Positions 45,913 to 53,512 of a DNA stretch of 64,000 bases are shown here, in pieces (within the stretch, counting starts at the first letter, position 1; every line of letters starts with the position of its first letter). The stretch is from Prosthecobacter debontii (GTDB lineage Bacteria; Verrucomicrobiota; Verrucomicrobiia; Verrucomicrobiales; Akkermansiaceae): the NCBI GenBank assembly GCA_945873125.1, contig CAMCBV010000003.1, positions 1 through 64,000 on the forward strand, written 5' to 3'. Below the pieces are notes generated by a model. The model did no database searches, was not told where the DNA came from, and was given only the letters and a program-made list of their open reading frames with translations. The position numbers and the translations under genes were made by a program.

Positions 45913-46509
45913 ATGAAGCGTACTTTCATTACAGCTTTACTCGGACTGGCGTTTTCTCTGGTTGCGAGCGGATACAATTTCCGCACGGTCATTATCGATG
46001 CGGGGCATGGTGGCCATGACAAAGGCGGGCAGTGGGGGCGGGTCTACGAAAAGCACCTCGCGCTTGATACGGCAATTCGTCTGGAAGCTCATTTGAAAAA
46101 AATGGGATACAATACGATTCTGACCCGCCGTAGCGATTATTTCGTCTCCCTTCCCGGCAGGATGCAGATGGCGAACAAGTATCGCAACTCGATCTTTATC
46201 AGTATCCATTACAACTATACGTGGAAGCAGCAGGTAAGCGGCATCGAAACTTTTTACAACAGTCAGCAAAGCCACGATCTCGCCAAGGATGTGCACAAAG
46301 GCATGATGAGTCGGGTTAAAGTCGTGGATCGCCAAGTCAAGTATGCCCGCTATTATGTGATCCGGAATACCAAAATGCCCGCGATTCTGGTTGAGGGCGG
46401 ATTTGTTAGTAACTCCAATGAACGCAGCAGAATGAAAACCGCATGGTTTCGGGATGCAGTCGCCCGCGGGATTGCAGATGGGGTGCAAAATTTCCGCAGA
46501 GGAAATTGA
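45913..46509 (+). CDS. N-acetylmuramoyl-L-alanine amidase (Amidase_3)
   Basis: 198 residues, signal peptide MKRTFITALLGLAFSLVASG. Cuts the bond between N-acetylmuramic acid and the L-Ala of the peptide stem in the periplasm. Zinc ligands and active-site residues are visible in order: IIDAGHGGHDKG (His), RVYEKHLALD (Glu), FISIHYN (His), and the catalytic glutamate in ILVEGGFVSN. Compact catalytic domain only; no LysM or AMIN domain, so localisation partners are unknown. The TGTTAGT word at 46404 is a variant of the recurrent motif. Confidence 0.92.
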   Translation: MKRTFITALLGLAFSLVASGYNFRTVIIDAGHGGHDKGGQWGRVYEKHLALDTAIRLEAHLKKMGYNTILTRRSDYFVSLPGRMQMANKYRNSIFISIHYNYTWKQQVSGIETFYNSQQSHDLAKDVHKGMMSRVKVVDRQVKYARYYVIRNTKMPAILVEGGFVSNSNERSRMKTAWFRDAVARGIADGVQNFRRGN

Positions 46510-46543
46510 CTTGGTAGGTGGAACCAAAGCCACTGGGTGAGGC

Positions 46544-46846
46544 TCACTCCTCAGGAGGTCTCACAATCACGGTGGCTTTGCCATCTTTTGAGCCGGTGGA
46601 AGGGGAGCGTAACTGATCATCTTGGGGCAGGGTCAACATGTCCTGCGGAAGACGCAAGCCATCTGCCGGTTTGTTTGGCTTTGCGAGACGGTTGGCGGGT
46701 TTGTCAACAGCTACAGACGCCTTCGGAGCTTCTCTTGGCGCCGGCGGTAAATCTGGAGTAGGCTCCTGATATATGGCGGCATCCTCTAGGTCTTTTGCAC
46801 AAGAAGCAAAGACCAGCGAGACCAGTGATAGCAGTAGGTATTTCAC
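46544..46846 (-). CDS. Small proline-rich lipoprotein
   Basis: 100 residues. Lipobox LVFASC at residues 11-16 after MKYLLLSLVS, with CAKDLEDAAIY as mature start. The rest is low complexity, rich in Pro, Ala, Lys and Asp, and lacks a recognisable fold. Directly downstream of citrate synthase on the same strand with three bases between stop and start, so likely co-transcribed. A substrate of the LspA encoded in this window. Function unknown. Confidence 0.75.
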   Translation of the reverse strand: MKYLLLSLVSLVFASCAKDLEDAAIYQEPTPDLPPAPREAPKASVAVDKPANRLAKPNKPADGLRLPQDMLTLPQDDQLRSPSTGSKDGKATVIVRPPEE

Positions 46847-46849
46847 GAT

Positions 46850-47980
46850 CTAACGAGATTCTATGGGAGGAACCGGGCTGAGGGTTTTGGGTCCGGTATA
46901 GAGGGTGAGCGGGCGGTAGAGGCGGTTGTCGCGAAGTTGTTCGAGAACGTGTGCGGTCCAGCCAGAGGTGCGGGAGATCGCGAAGATGGGAGTGAACAAA
47001 TCGGTCGGGATGCCGAGCGAGTAGTAAACCGTGGCGGAGTAGAAATCGACATTTGCTTCGAGACCTTTGCGCGCCCGCATGATTTCTGCGATCCGCTCTG
47101 ACATCTTGATCCACTTGGGTTCGCCAAGCTCCTCAGTGAGTTGGATCGCGAGTTTGCGAAGGTGGGGGGCGCGTGGATCAAGCACTTTGTAAACCCGGTG
47201 TCCGATACCCATGATTTTTTCCTTACGCTCGAGTTTACCTTCAACGAAGGCATCGACCTTATCGAGGGCTCCGATTTCCTGTAGCATGTGAATCACGCCT
47301 TCGTTGGCGCCGCCATGGAGAGGCCCTTTGAGGGTTCCGATGGCCGCGGTGATGGCGGAATACATATCGGAAAGAGTCGCAACAGTGACCCGAGCGGAAA
47401 AAGTGGAGGCATTCATGCCGTGATCTGCATGAAGGATCAGAGCCACATCGAGGATGCGCGCAGCGTTGTCACTCGGGACTTCGCCGTTGATCAGGTAGAG
47501 GAAATGTTGTGCCTCGGAGAGATCAGTGCGAATGGGAGGCAACTCGAGACCGTTGCGGAAGCGATGGTAAGCGGCAACGATGGTCGCGGATTTTGCGCAG
47601 AGTGAGAGCGCGATCGCGGCATTTGCTTCCATGTTAGGTTCACCGATTGTGGCTCGCTTGTCATAGAGGCCGAGCATGGAAACGGCGGTGCGCAGCACGT
47701 CCATGGGTGATGCGTCCTTGGGCGCGGTTTTTAAAAAGTCAATGACAGCTGCCGGCAGATCGCGGTCGGTGCGGAGCTTAGTTGAAAAATTTGCCAACTC
47801 TTCTCGGTTTGGCAGGCGGCTGTGATGCAGCAGGAAGATGATTTCCTCATACCCACAATTTGCGACAAGATCATCGATGTGGTATCCGACATAACTCAGC
47901 TCTCCGATATCTCCGATAACGTTGCTGAGCGATGATTCATTGGCGATGACCCCTTCAAGGCCGCGTGCGTATTCTGACAT
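46850..47980 (-). CDS. gltA: Citrate synthase
   Basis: 376 residues from the ATG at 47980 (MSEYARGLEGVIANESSLSN). Condenses oxaloacetate with acetyl-CoA; active-site His in ADHGMNASTFSARVTVAT and in LHGGANEGV, Arg/Asp region GIGHRVYKVLDPRAPHL, and a C-terminal ISRTSGWTAHVLEQL. Length (376) and motif spacing are those of the short type II-like or Gram-positive type citrate synthases rather than the 427-residue E. coli enzyme, and methylcitrate synthase activity cannot be excluded. Operon with the small lipoprotein. Confidence 0.93.
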   Translation of the reverse strand: MSEYARGLEGVIANESSLSNVIGDIGELSYVGYHIDDLVANCGYEEIIFLLHHSRLPNREELANFSTKLRTDRDLPAAVIDFLKTAPKDASPMDVLRTAVSMLGLYDKRATIGEPNMEANAAIALSLCAKSATIVAAYHRFRNGLELPPIRTDLSEAQHFLYLINGEVPSDNAARILDVALILHADHGMNASTFSARVTVATLSDMYSAITAAIGTLKGPLHGGANEGVIHMLQEIGALDKVDAFVEGKLERKEKIMGIGHRVYKVLDPRAPHLRKLAIQLTEELGEPKWIKMSERIAEIMRARKGLEANVDFYSATVYYSLGIPTDLFTPIFAISRTSGWTAHVLEQLRDNRLYRPLTLYTGPKTLSPVPPIESR

Positions 47981-48091
47981 AATGAGAGTGGTTTGATTCG
48001 ACTGCAGGGAAGGAAGCGTTTTGTGGATGGGCGTGCAAGGGAGAATCAACGAAGAAGGATCACAAAATACCGGAGAGGGGCTGAGGGAAAC

Positions 48092-49678
48092 TCAGCGTTC
48101 TTCAATTTGTTGGATCGCGCGCTTGGCGAGCAAGCTGACCTCGGGATCTGCATCGCCGAGGGCTTTGCGAAGAAGAGGAAGACTTGACCCGGTTCCAACC
48201 TCACCAAGCATTTTGATCGCCGCCCTGCGCAGGGGCGGTTGTGCGGAGTTGATTCGTTCAAGCACGTGGGCTTCGATAGGGGGGCCGAATTTTACCAGTT
48301 CCTTGTCCCAGATCACCGTGTTCTTCTCCCAAATGGAAACCATGGTTGGAATGGCTTGGGGGTCCTTGTGATCCGCAACCAACCTCACCAGATGCTCGGG
48401 CGGTGAAATTTCCTCTAAAGCATAGGATTCCAAGGTTTTGAGGCCGGCTTCCGCAGCAGGACCCGGGTCATCGGTCCACTTGAGGAGAGCACGGGCAATG
48501 GAGCCATGAAAGGTGATGCCCGGTTTTTGGAGAAGTTTGATCAAGACGCCGCTGATGTCGCTTCGCAAGAGTGTGGCATCCGAATCGGCAAGTCGTTCGA
48601 CGGCTTCTTTGATTCGTTCGGGATCGATGCTTTCAAGTTCGCGGCGGTTGAGTTCGTAAAATGCGGGATGCGATCGATCGTTGAGTTTTTCAGTGGATCC
48701 GGCGACGAAAAGCCCATTATCGACCTGAACGACCATCAAATCTATTTCGGGATGGGTTTCTGTGACTTTTCCCAAGGTTCCGGCGACTTGTGCGACTTGA
48801 TCGAAGTCCATGTCGGTTTCTGTCAGAACCAAGAGGTGGTTTTTATCATTCCGAGGGTAAGGATGGGAAGATTCTCCTGCCAGAGTTTCAAGTACGAGGT
48901 AATCCCTCGCCGTGAGCTTGTTGCGGTCCAGTATGCCAGCGAGGTAGATGCCGTATGCCTTTTTGTTGAGTTTGCTAGATTTAAGCCGAGCCTGTTCATT
49001 TTCCAGAGGCTGTGTCAGGAAGCGTGCGCGCAAGGCTCGGGTAGGGTCCGCGGCCGTATTGTTAGATAGCCTAGGATCAGATTCGGCTGGTATGCCGTAA
49101 TTTTTACCAGTTTTCAGGGGACCTTGCTTCACGAAGATGGGAATGGCAAATACGCCTGCGGCAAGCAGCAGGCCGAAGAAGCTCGCTTTCAATTTGGCTC
49201 GTGGATTGGCATACCGCAAAAATACCAAGCCAAGCAGGGAGGTGAAGCCGCTGACGATTAATTTTTTTTCAAACGCCATACCTCCGAAGGGGGAGTCCGG
49301 CTTGGAGGAGATGAAGAGCAGCAGGGCACCAAAGAGCATGATCGAGACGCCGAAAATCCCCGCGATGACACGTTGGGGTGATGCCGGGCCAATGGGTTCG
49401 GAATGATTGGGCTCCGTGTAATTGATAGTCTGAATGTCTTTGGGCGTGCTACCCGAATCAATGGGAATGCGGCGGAATTGATTGATCTCCGTTTCTTTTT
49501 TTTCTCCAGGGTAAACTTTTTTGGAATGCATCACCACCTCCTCAGTGATGCGGAATTGAGTATCACATCCGCCACATTCGACGATCCGGTTCATGAGCAC
49601 TGGAGCTACTGAAAAACGTAACCGACAGCTCGGGCAACGAATGCCCAACGTTTCCGAATCTGTTTTGTCCTCATCCAT
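48092..49678 (-). CDS. Membrane protein with MJ0042-type zinc ribbon and C-terminal HEAT-like repeats
   Basis: 528 residues, no assigned function. The N-terminus has a zinc ribbon CPSC...CGGC (about residues 15-39, IRCPSCRLRFSVAPVLMN then VECGGCDTQF), as in MJ0042 domains that precede membrane segments. Three hydrophobic segments (near 135, 165 and 190: IAGIFGVSIMLFGALLLF, FTSLLGLVFLRYA, FFGLLLAAGVFAIPIFV). The remainder is soluble, ending with HEAT-like helical pairs (SAQPPLRRAAIKMLGEVGTG, LPLLRKALGDADPEVSLLAK). Such layouts are frequent in Verrucomicrobiota. TCTAACAA word at 49060-49066. Confidence 0.75.
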   Translation of the reverse strand: MDEDKTDSETLGIRCPSCRLRFSVAPVLMNRIVECGGCDTQFRITEEVVMHSKKVYPGEKKETEINQFRRIPIDSGSTPKDIQTINYTEPNHSEPIGPASPQRVIAGIFGVSIMLFGALLLFISSKPDSPFGGMAFEKKLIVSGFTSLLGLVFLRYANPRAKLKASFFGLLLAAGVFAIPIFVKQGPLKTGKNYGIPAESDPRLSNNTAADPTRALRARFLTQPLENEQARLKSSKLNKKAYGIYLAGILDRNKLTARDYLVLETLAGESSHPYPRNDKNHLLVLTETDMDFDQVAQVAGTLGKVTETHPEIDLMVVQVDNGLFVAGSTEKLNDRSHPAFYELNRRELESIDPERIKEAVERLADSDATLLRSDISGVLIKLLQKPGITFHGSIARALLKWTDDPGPAAEAGLKTLESYALEEISPPEHLVRLVADHKDPQAIPTMVSIWEKNTVIWDKELVKFGPPIEAHVLERINSAQPPLRRAAIKMLGEVGTGSSLPLLRKALGDADPEVSLLAKRAIQQIEER

Positions 49679-49811
49679 CTATCGGCAAAATTGGCTCATA
49701 TGCCTGAGAATTGCAACCCTGCGGAATAAAAGTCATTTTAATTAAGTTAACTTGGATATTGAGGAAGTTTAAATTCTTTGTTAAATTTCATTCGCCTCAA
49801 ATTGAAACTCC

Positions 49812-50030
49812 ATGACTGTTCCTCCGATCGATTCACTGCAAAAACTTTCTGAAAAATGCCGACTTCGTCACGAAGGTTTCATCGATGAGGCGCTGGTTCG
49901 TGAAATGGTCATGGGAAATACGATTGAAAGCCAGCGGACCTCTCGCGAGCATGTGGCAATTTCTTCAAGCGAGGACGATTATGCGGGCTGGGACCTGCCG
50001 GCAAATACCTCATTGGGTCGGGCGGCCTGA
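49812..50030 (+). CDS. Small hypothetical protein preceding lpxA
   Basis: 72 residues, MTVPPIDSLQKLSEKCRLRH through SLGRAA, starting with ATG preceded by AAACTCC and without a Shine-Dalgarno. It is charged, mostly helical (EGFIDEALVREMVMGNTIES) and contains no known motif. It ends 68 bases before the lpxA GTG. Being short and unsupported by homology I can recognise, it may be spurious, but its codon use resembles the neighbours. Confidence 0.4.
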   Translation: MTVPPIDSLQKLSEKCRLRHEGFIDEALVREMVMGNTIESQRTSREHVAISSSEDDYAGWDLPANTSLGRAA

Positions 50031-50098
50031 GAGTCCGATTCGAATTGTGTGTCAAATTTGGCTCGTCACACGCGGCCGATTGATTTGAAACTCCCCAA

Positions 50099-50872
50099 GT
50101 GATTCATCCTACCGCTATCATTTCGCCAAAGGCAGAGCTTGGAAAAAATGTCCGGGTCGGCCCCTACTGCGTCATCGGCGCCAATGTCACGCTTGGCGAT
50201 GATTGCGTGCTCCACAGCCATGTGGTGTTGGAGGGGGTCTCGACTTTTGGCAAACAGAACGAGTTTTTTCCTTTCGCCATGGTGGGCGGGAAGACTCAAG
50301 ATTTGAAATACATCGGCGAGCCGACCGCGCTTGAAGTAGGGGATCACAATGTCTTCCGTGAAAACTGCACGGTACATCGCGGCACCCATGAGGAACTGCC
50401 GACCCGCATCGGCTCTCACAATTTGTTTCTCTGCTACTCGCACATTGCGCATGATTGCCAGCTCGGCAATCACATCATTCTTTCTAACAATGGGAGCCTC
50501 GCCGGTCATTGCGTGGTCGGGGATCATGCGATTGTTTCCGGCCTCGCCGCTGCCCATCAGTTTTGCCGTATCGGGGAACATTCCATCATCGGCGGACTGT
50601 CAAAAATCGTGCAGGACGTGCCGCCATTTATGATCATCGATGGCAATCCCGCCGCGACTCGCGGACTGAACTTGGTCGGCCTGCAACGCCGTGGATTTTC
50701 CGAGGATGATATCCGGGATCTGAAATCCGCTTACAAACGCCTTTTCCTGAAGAAGGATATCAGCCTTGCCAACGGAGTCAGCTCGTTGAAAGCCACCGCT
50801 GCCGCATCAAATCCACACGTCGAGCATCTCATACAATTTGTAGAGAACTCGCAGCGTGGGGTGACGCGTTGA
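50099..50872 (+). CDS. lpxA: Acyl-ACP--UDP-N-acetylglucosamine O-acyltransferase
   Basis: 257 residues starting with GTG (reads MIHPTAIISPKAELGKNVRV). First step of lipid A synthesis. The left-handed beta helix is seen as hexapeptide repeats (VRVGPYCVIGANVTLGDDC, IGSHNLFLCYSHIAHDCQL, GNHIILSNNGSLAGHCVVGDH); the catalytic histidine lies in SHIAHDC (equivalent to E. coli His125). The C-terminal helical domain starts near AYKRLFLKKDISLA. No lpxB, lpxD or fabZ neighbour; it is isolated here. TCTAACAA word at 50483-50489. It ends one base before the FAD oxidoreductase stop, convergent. Confidence 0.95.
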   Translation: MIHPTAIISPKAELGKNVRVGPYCVIGANVTLGDDCVLHSHVVLEGVSTFGKQNEFFPFAMVGGKTQDLKYIGEPTALEVGDHNVFRENCTVHRGTHEELPTRIGSHNLFLCYSHIAHDCQLGNHIILSNNGSLAGHCVVGDHAIVSGLAAAHQFCRIGEHSIIGGLSKIVQDVPPFMIIDGNPAATRGLNLVGLQRRGFSEDDIRDLKSAYKRLFLKKDISLANGVSSLKATAAASNPHVEHLIQFVENSQRGVTR

Positions 50873-50873
50873 T

Positions 50874-52478
50874 CTAGGGGTTGAGAACCTGCTTCGCGGC
50901 TAACAGCTTTTCCCTGAGAATGGGATAATCCAGATCCTGCACGCTGGTGTTTTTATCCAGTGCCAAACCAGCAGCGATGGCAGCGCTTTGTGAAAGAACC
51001 ATGAACACGGGCTCCATACGCATCGATCCGTGGGCAACGTGTGAGGCGGAAAAACAGATAGGGGAGAACAGGTTTTCGCACTCACCTTTTTTCGGAATGA
51101 TGGATCGGTACGAGATACCGTAAGGCTTTGGCGGCACACGCCAGATGACCCCTTCGTTTTGGGCGTGGCCGGATTCCGTCACAAAATGCTGCACGCAATG
51201 CGAATCCATACCGAACGATCCCAACCCAATCGGATCCGGCGCGCGGCGTTTGCCTTCGCATTCGTGTTGGGTCATGACGTAGTCGCCGATCATGCGCCTT
51301 GCCTCACGAATGTAAATCATCCATGGCCAGCCGCCGTTGTCGGTGAACTCATCCTTCGAAAGGCCGTATTGCGAGGCTTGTTTGCGGATCGCTTCTGGCA
51401 CGCGTGGGTTGTTAGACAAGGTCCACAGGAAGCCGCGAATATAAGTTTGATGCGCCTTCTCGATCTCGATGCGTTTTTCGTAACTCGCTTGCGGATACTC
51501 CCAGTTTCCTCCCGCAAGGTCAGAACCCACGGCGTGCATGTTGTTCCAATCCACCTTTGAGCCTGTCCCCGAAAGCGGCTCGATGAGCGCGGGCATTCTC
51601 AGATCTCCCGCTTCGAAATTTCGCAACAGTAACTCATGGTCCAGCTCCTTGTAGCCCTCGGGTTTTTCGATGGGGATGTGGAGCTTCGGATCGGTCGTCA
51701 GACAAACACGGTAGTTGTATGCTTGGATTTTTTTATCACCATGGCCGTTGGTTAGATTTTCGATTTTATGAATTTTCGGAAGCAACCCGCTTTCAGGCTT
51801 TCCGGGAGTGATGTAGGGATCGACCTGTTTGATAAAATGATCTTTGTCTCTCTGCGTGTAGTGAAGACGCGGTTTGGTGTCGCCGCGGCGCACGCCCGCC
51901 ATGTCTTCGTTGTATTGGCTTTCCGGCTCGCGACCCACGGTGTGGCTTACGCCAGCAGCAGCCATGAGATCGCCGACGTAACTCGCATCGATAAACATTT
52001 TCGCACGGTAGGTTTTTCCACTCAAGGTGGTGATCGCCTCAATTTTTTTGCCATTCATCTTCACGCCTTTGCCGAGCGCGCGGTCGAGTCGTTCGTTATA
52101 AACGACATCGACCCCAGCATCTGAGATCATTTTTTTGAAAACCTGCAACCCGACCTTTGGCTCGAAGCTGCGCACGTATTTCTCACCGTAAGCGGCGGCG
52201 ATCGCGTCGTAGAATTCGGATGCGATACCGCCAAACGTGTTGCGTTTGCCAAGAAAATCTGTCGCGCCGAGACCGCTGGAACTCATGCCGCCAGGAAATG
52301 AAGTGGGATTCAGCCAGATCACCGAGCGACCCTCGCGTTTCGCAGAAACCGCCGCTACCGCCGCGCCTGAGGAGTCACCGTAGACGACAAGATCATAGAT
52401 TTGCTCTTCAGCTTTGGAGGTGGAGGTGAAAATCAAAGCTGCAGCGAGTGAGAGGAAAAGTGGCTTTAATGAAGTCAT
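50874..52478 (-). CDS. Secreted FAD-dependent oxidoreductase (PF12831 type), second paralog
   Basis: 534 residues from the ATG at 52478, signal peptide MTSLKPLFLSLAAALIFTST, cleavage near SKAEEQ. The same block order as the gene at 16267-17919: VVYGDSSGAAVAAVSAKREG, GGMSSSGLGATD, FIDASYVGDLMAAAGVSHTVGRE, YNYRVCLTTD, and ending with FSASHVAHGSMRMEPVFM. The pair shares family features (GDxSG, SGLG, GRE), so both are secreted oxidoreductases, probably of different substrates. The open frame continues upstream into the palindromic element (to 52571), which would supply a spurious N-terminal extension. TCTAACAA word at 51420-51426. Confidence 0.87.
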   Translation of the reverse strand: MTSLKPLFLSLAAALIFTSTSKAEEQIYDLVVYGDSSGAAVAAVSAKREGRSVIWLNPTSFPGGMSSSGLGATDFLGKRNTFGGIASEFYDAIAAAYGEKYVRSFEPKVGLQVFKKMISDAGVDVVYNERLDRALGKGVKMNGKKIEAITTLSGKTYRAKMFIDASYVGDLMAAAGVSHTVGREPESQYNEDMAGVRRGDTKPRLHYTQRDKDHFIKQVDPYITPGKPESGLLPKIHKIENLTNGHGDKKIQAYNYRVCLTTDPKLHIPIEKPEGYKELDHELLLRNFEAGDLRMPALIEPLSGTGSKVDWNNMHAVGSDLAGGNWEYPQASYEKRIEIEKAHQTYIRGFLWTLSNNPRVPEAIRKQASQYGLSKDEFTDNGGWPWMIYIREARRMIGDYVMTQHECEGKRRAPDPIGLGSFGMDSHCVQHFVTESGHAQNEGVIWRVPPKPYGISYRSIIPKKGECENLFSPICFSASHVAHGSMRMEPVFMVLSQSAAIAAGLALDKNTSVQDLDYPILREKLLAAKQVLNP

Positions 52479-52517
52479 CGGCGGTAATACGCGATGGATG
52501 GAGCGGATTTTCCAAAA

Positions 52518-52612
52518 GAAAGGAACCGCGATTTCCAATCGCGACCTCGTAAGCGAAATGTCTACGGCCATCGTGGCGGTTGCAGTCGCGATTGGAAATC
52601 GCGGTTCCTTTC
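52518..52612. repeat. 95-bp palindromic element, copy 2
   Basis: Perfect 28-bp terminal inverted repeats (52518-52545 and 52585-52612, GAAAGGAACCGCGATTT...); each arm contains CGCGATT-TCC-AATCGCG. Best-preserved of three copies. Located just 3' of the vapC stop codon. Confidence 0.92.
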
Positions 52613-52616
52613 CAAA

Positions 52617-53051
52617 TTAAAATGGGTTCAGCGGATTGTGATAATTCAGTCCGGGAAAACGCAGGAAATCGGTATCATTGCTGTGAAGTGCGGCTTTCTC
52701 TTGTTTGGCTAAGGAGGCGATCTGCGCATCGGTTGTTAGATTTCCTGCCGTACCAAGTTGGTTTAGCAGACCGAGCACATCGGATACATATTGAGGTGAT
52801 GGCTCAATCACGCGTACGTGGGGCTGTTTAAGCCATGTTTCCACCCTGGCACTCGCTTCCGCGATGGTGAGAGGGGTTTGGAAAACTTTGGGATGCGTGG
52901 AGAGTCGGACGAATCCGAAAATTACCACAGTGGCCAAGCCGATTTCCTCGCTTCCTAACATGCAATCTTTCCACCAAGTCGCTGCTTTTTGATGCTGCGG
53001 CGAGCTGGAGTCGTAGGCGTAAATCAGCAGATTGATGTCGGGAACGATCAT
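52617..53051 (-). CDS. vapC: PIN domain toxin (VapC-like)
   Basis: 144 residues. PIN-domain RNase toxin expected to cleave tRNA or rRNA when released from its antitoxin. Acidic residues of the metal site: DINLLIYAYD (Asp near the N-terminus), a Glu/Asp-rich middle, TTDAQIASLA and SNDTDFLRFPGLNY at the C-terminus. The start codon overlaps the antitoxin stop by four bases (ATGA). Contains a TCTAACAA word (52734-52740) and the related CCTAACAT (52954). The stop lies four bases from the palindromic element. Confidence 0.9.
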   Translation of the reverse strand: MIVPDINLLIYAYDSSSPQHQKAATWWKDCMLGSEEIGLATVVIFGFVRLSTHPKVFQTPLTIAEASARVETWLKQPHVRVIEPSPQYVSDVLGLLNQLGTAGNLTTDAQIASLAKQEKAALHSNDTDFLRFPGLNYHNPLNPF

Positions 53052-53320
53052 TGAGAAGGGGGGGAGGATTGTTTGGAAAGGAACGTTTCCGCCTCAAGAT
53101 CATCCAAGAGCGTGTTTAGTTTTCCGCCATCGATCCCTGCTCGGAGGCCCATGGGTTTCGCTTCGATCACAAAATCCCTCTGCGCGGTTGGTTCATTGAC
53201 ACGACTCAAACCCAGGCGCACCGCATCATTAAGCGTTTCCTTGAAACTTTTGCGCGTCCGGCGTGCATAATCATCGAGCATGCGTGCCACATCAGGCTCT
53301 AGGGTGACGGTGGTTCTCAT
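53048..53320 (-). CDS. vapB: Ribbon-helix-helix antitoxin (VapB-like)
   Basis: 90 residues. The N-terminal MRTTVTLEPDVARMLDDYARRT followed by SFKETLNDAVRLGL is a ribbon-helix-helix fold that binds the operator and neutralises the toxin through its C-terminal tail (LLDDLEAETFLSKQ). Antitoxin first, then toxin with a 4-bp overlap is standard. Gene pair bracketed by palindromic elements at 52518-52612 and 53367-53510. Confidence 0.88.
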   Translation of the reverse strand: MRTTVTLEPDVARMLDDYARRTRKSFKETLNDAVRLGLSRVNEPTAQRDFVIEAKPMGLRAGIDGGKLNTLLDDLEAETFLSKQSSPPSQ

Positions 53321-53366
53321 TTAGACATCATGATGCTTAAAAAATTGCTGTCAAGATGCTACTTAG

Positions 53367-53510
53367 GAAAGGACCAGCGATTTTCAATCGCGACCTCGTA
53401 AGCGAAATATCTACGGGCATCGCGCCGGTTGCAGTCGCGATTGGAATTGCCGACATGCTGGAGGAAAAAGGTCGGCTATCTCCGCTGCGCTTCGATTCGC
53501 GGTTCCTTTC
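53367..53510. repeat. Palindromic element, copy 3, enlarged by an internal insertion
   Basis: 144 bp. The left arm (GGAAAGGACCAGCGATTTTC...) and core (GACCTCGTAAGCGAAATATC) match copies 1 and 2; the right arm is split by about 48 extra bases including a hairpin GCCGAC/GTCGGC (53450-53476 region), then ends with GATTCGCGGTTCCTTTC. Adjacent to the rpiB-glyA stop. Confidence 0.82.
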
Positions 53511-53512
53511 CA

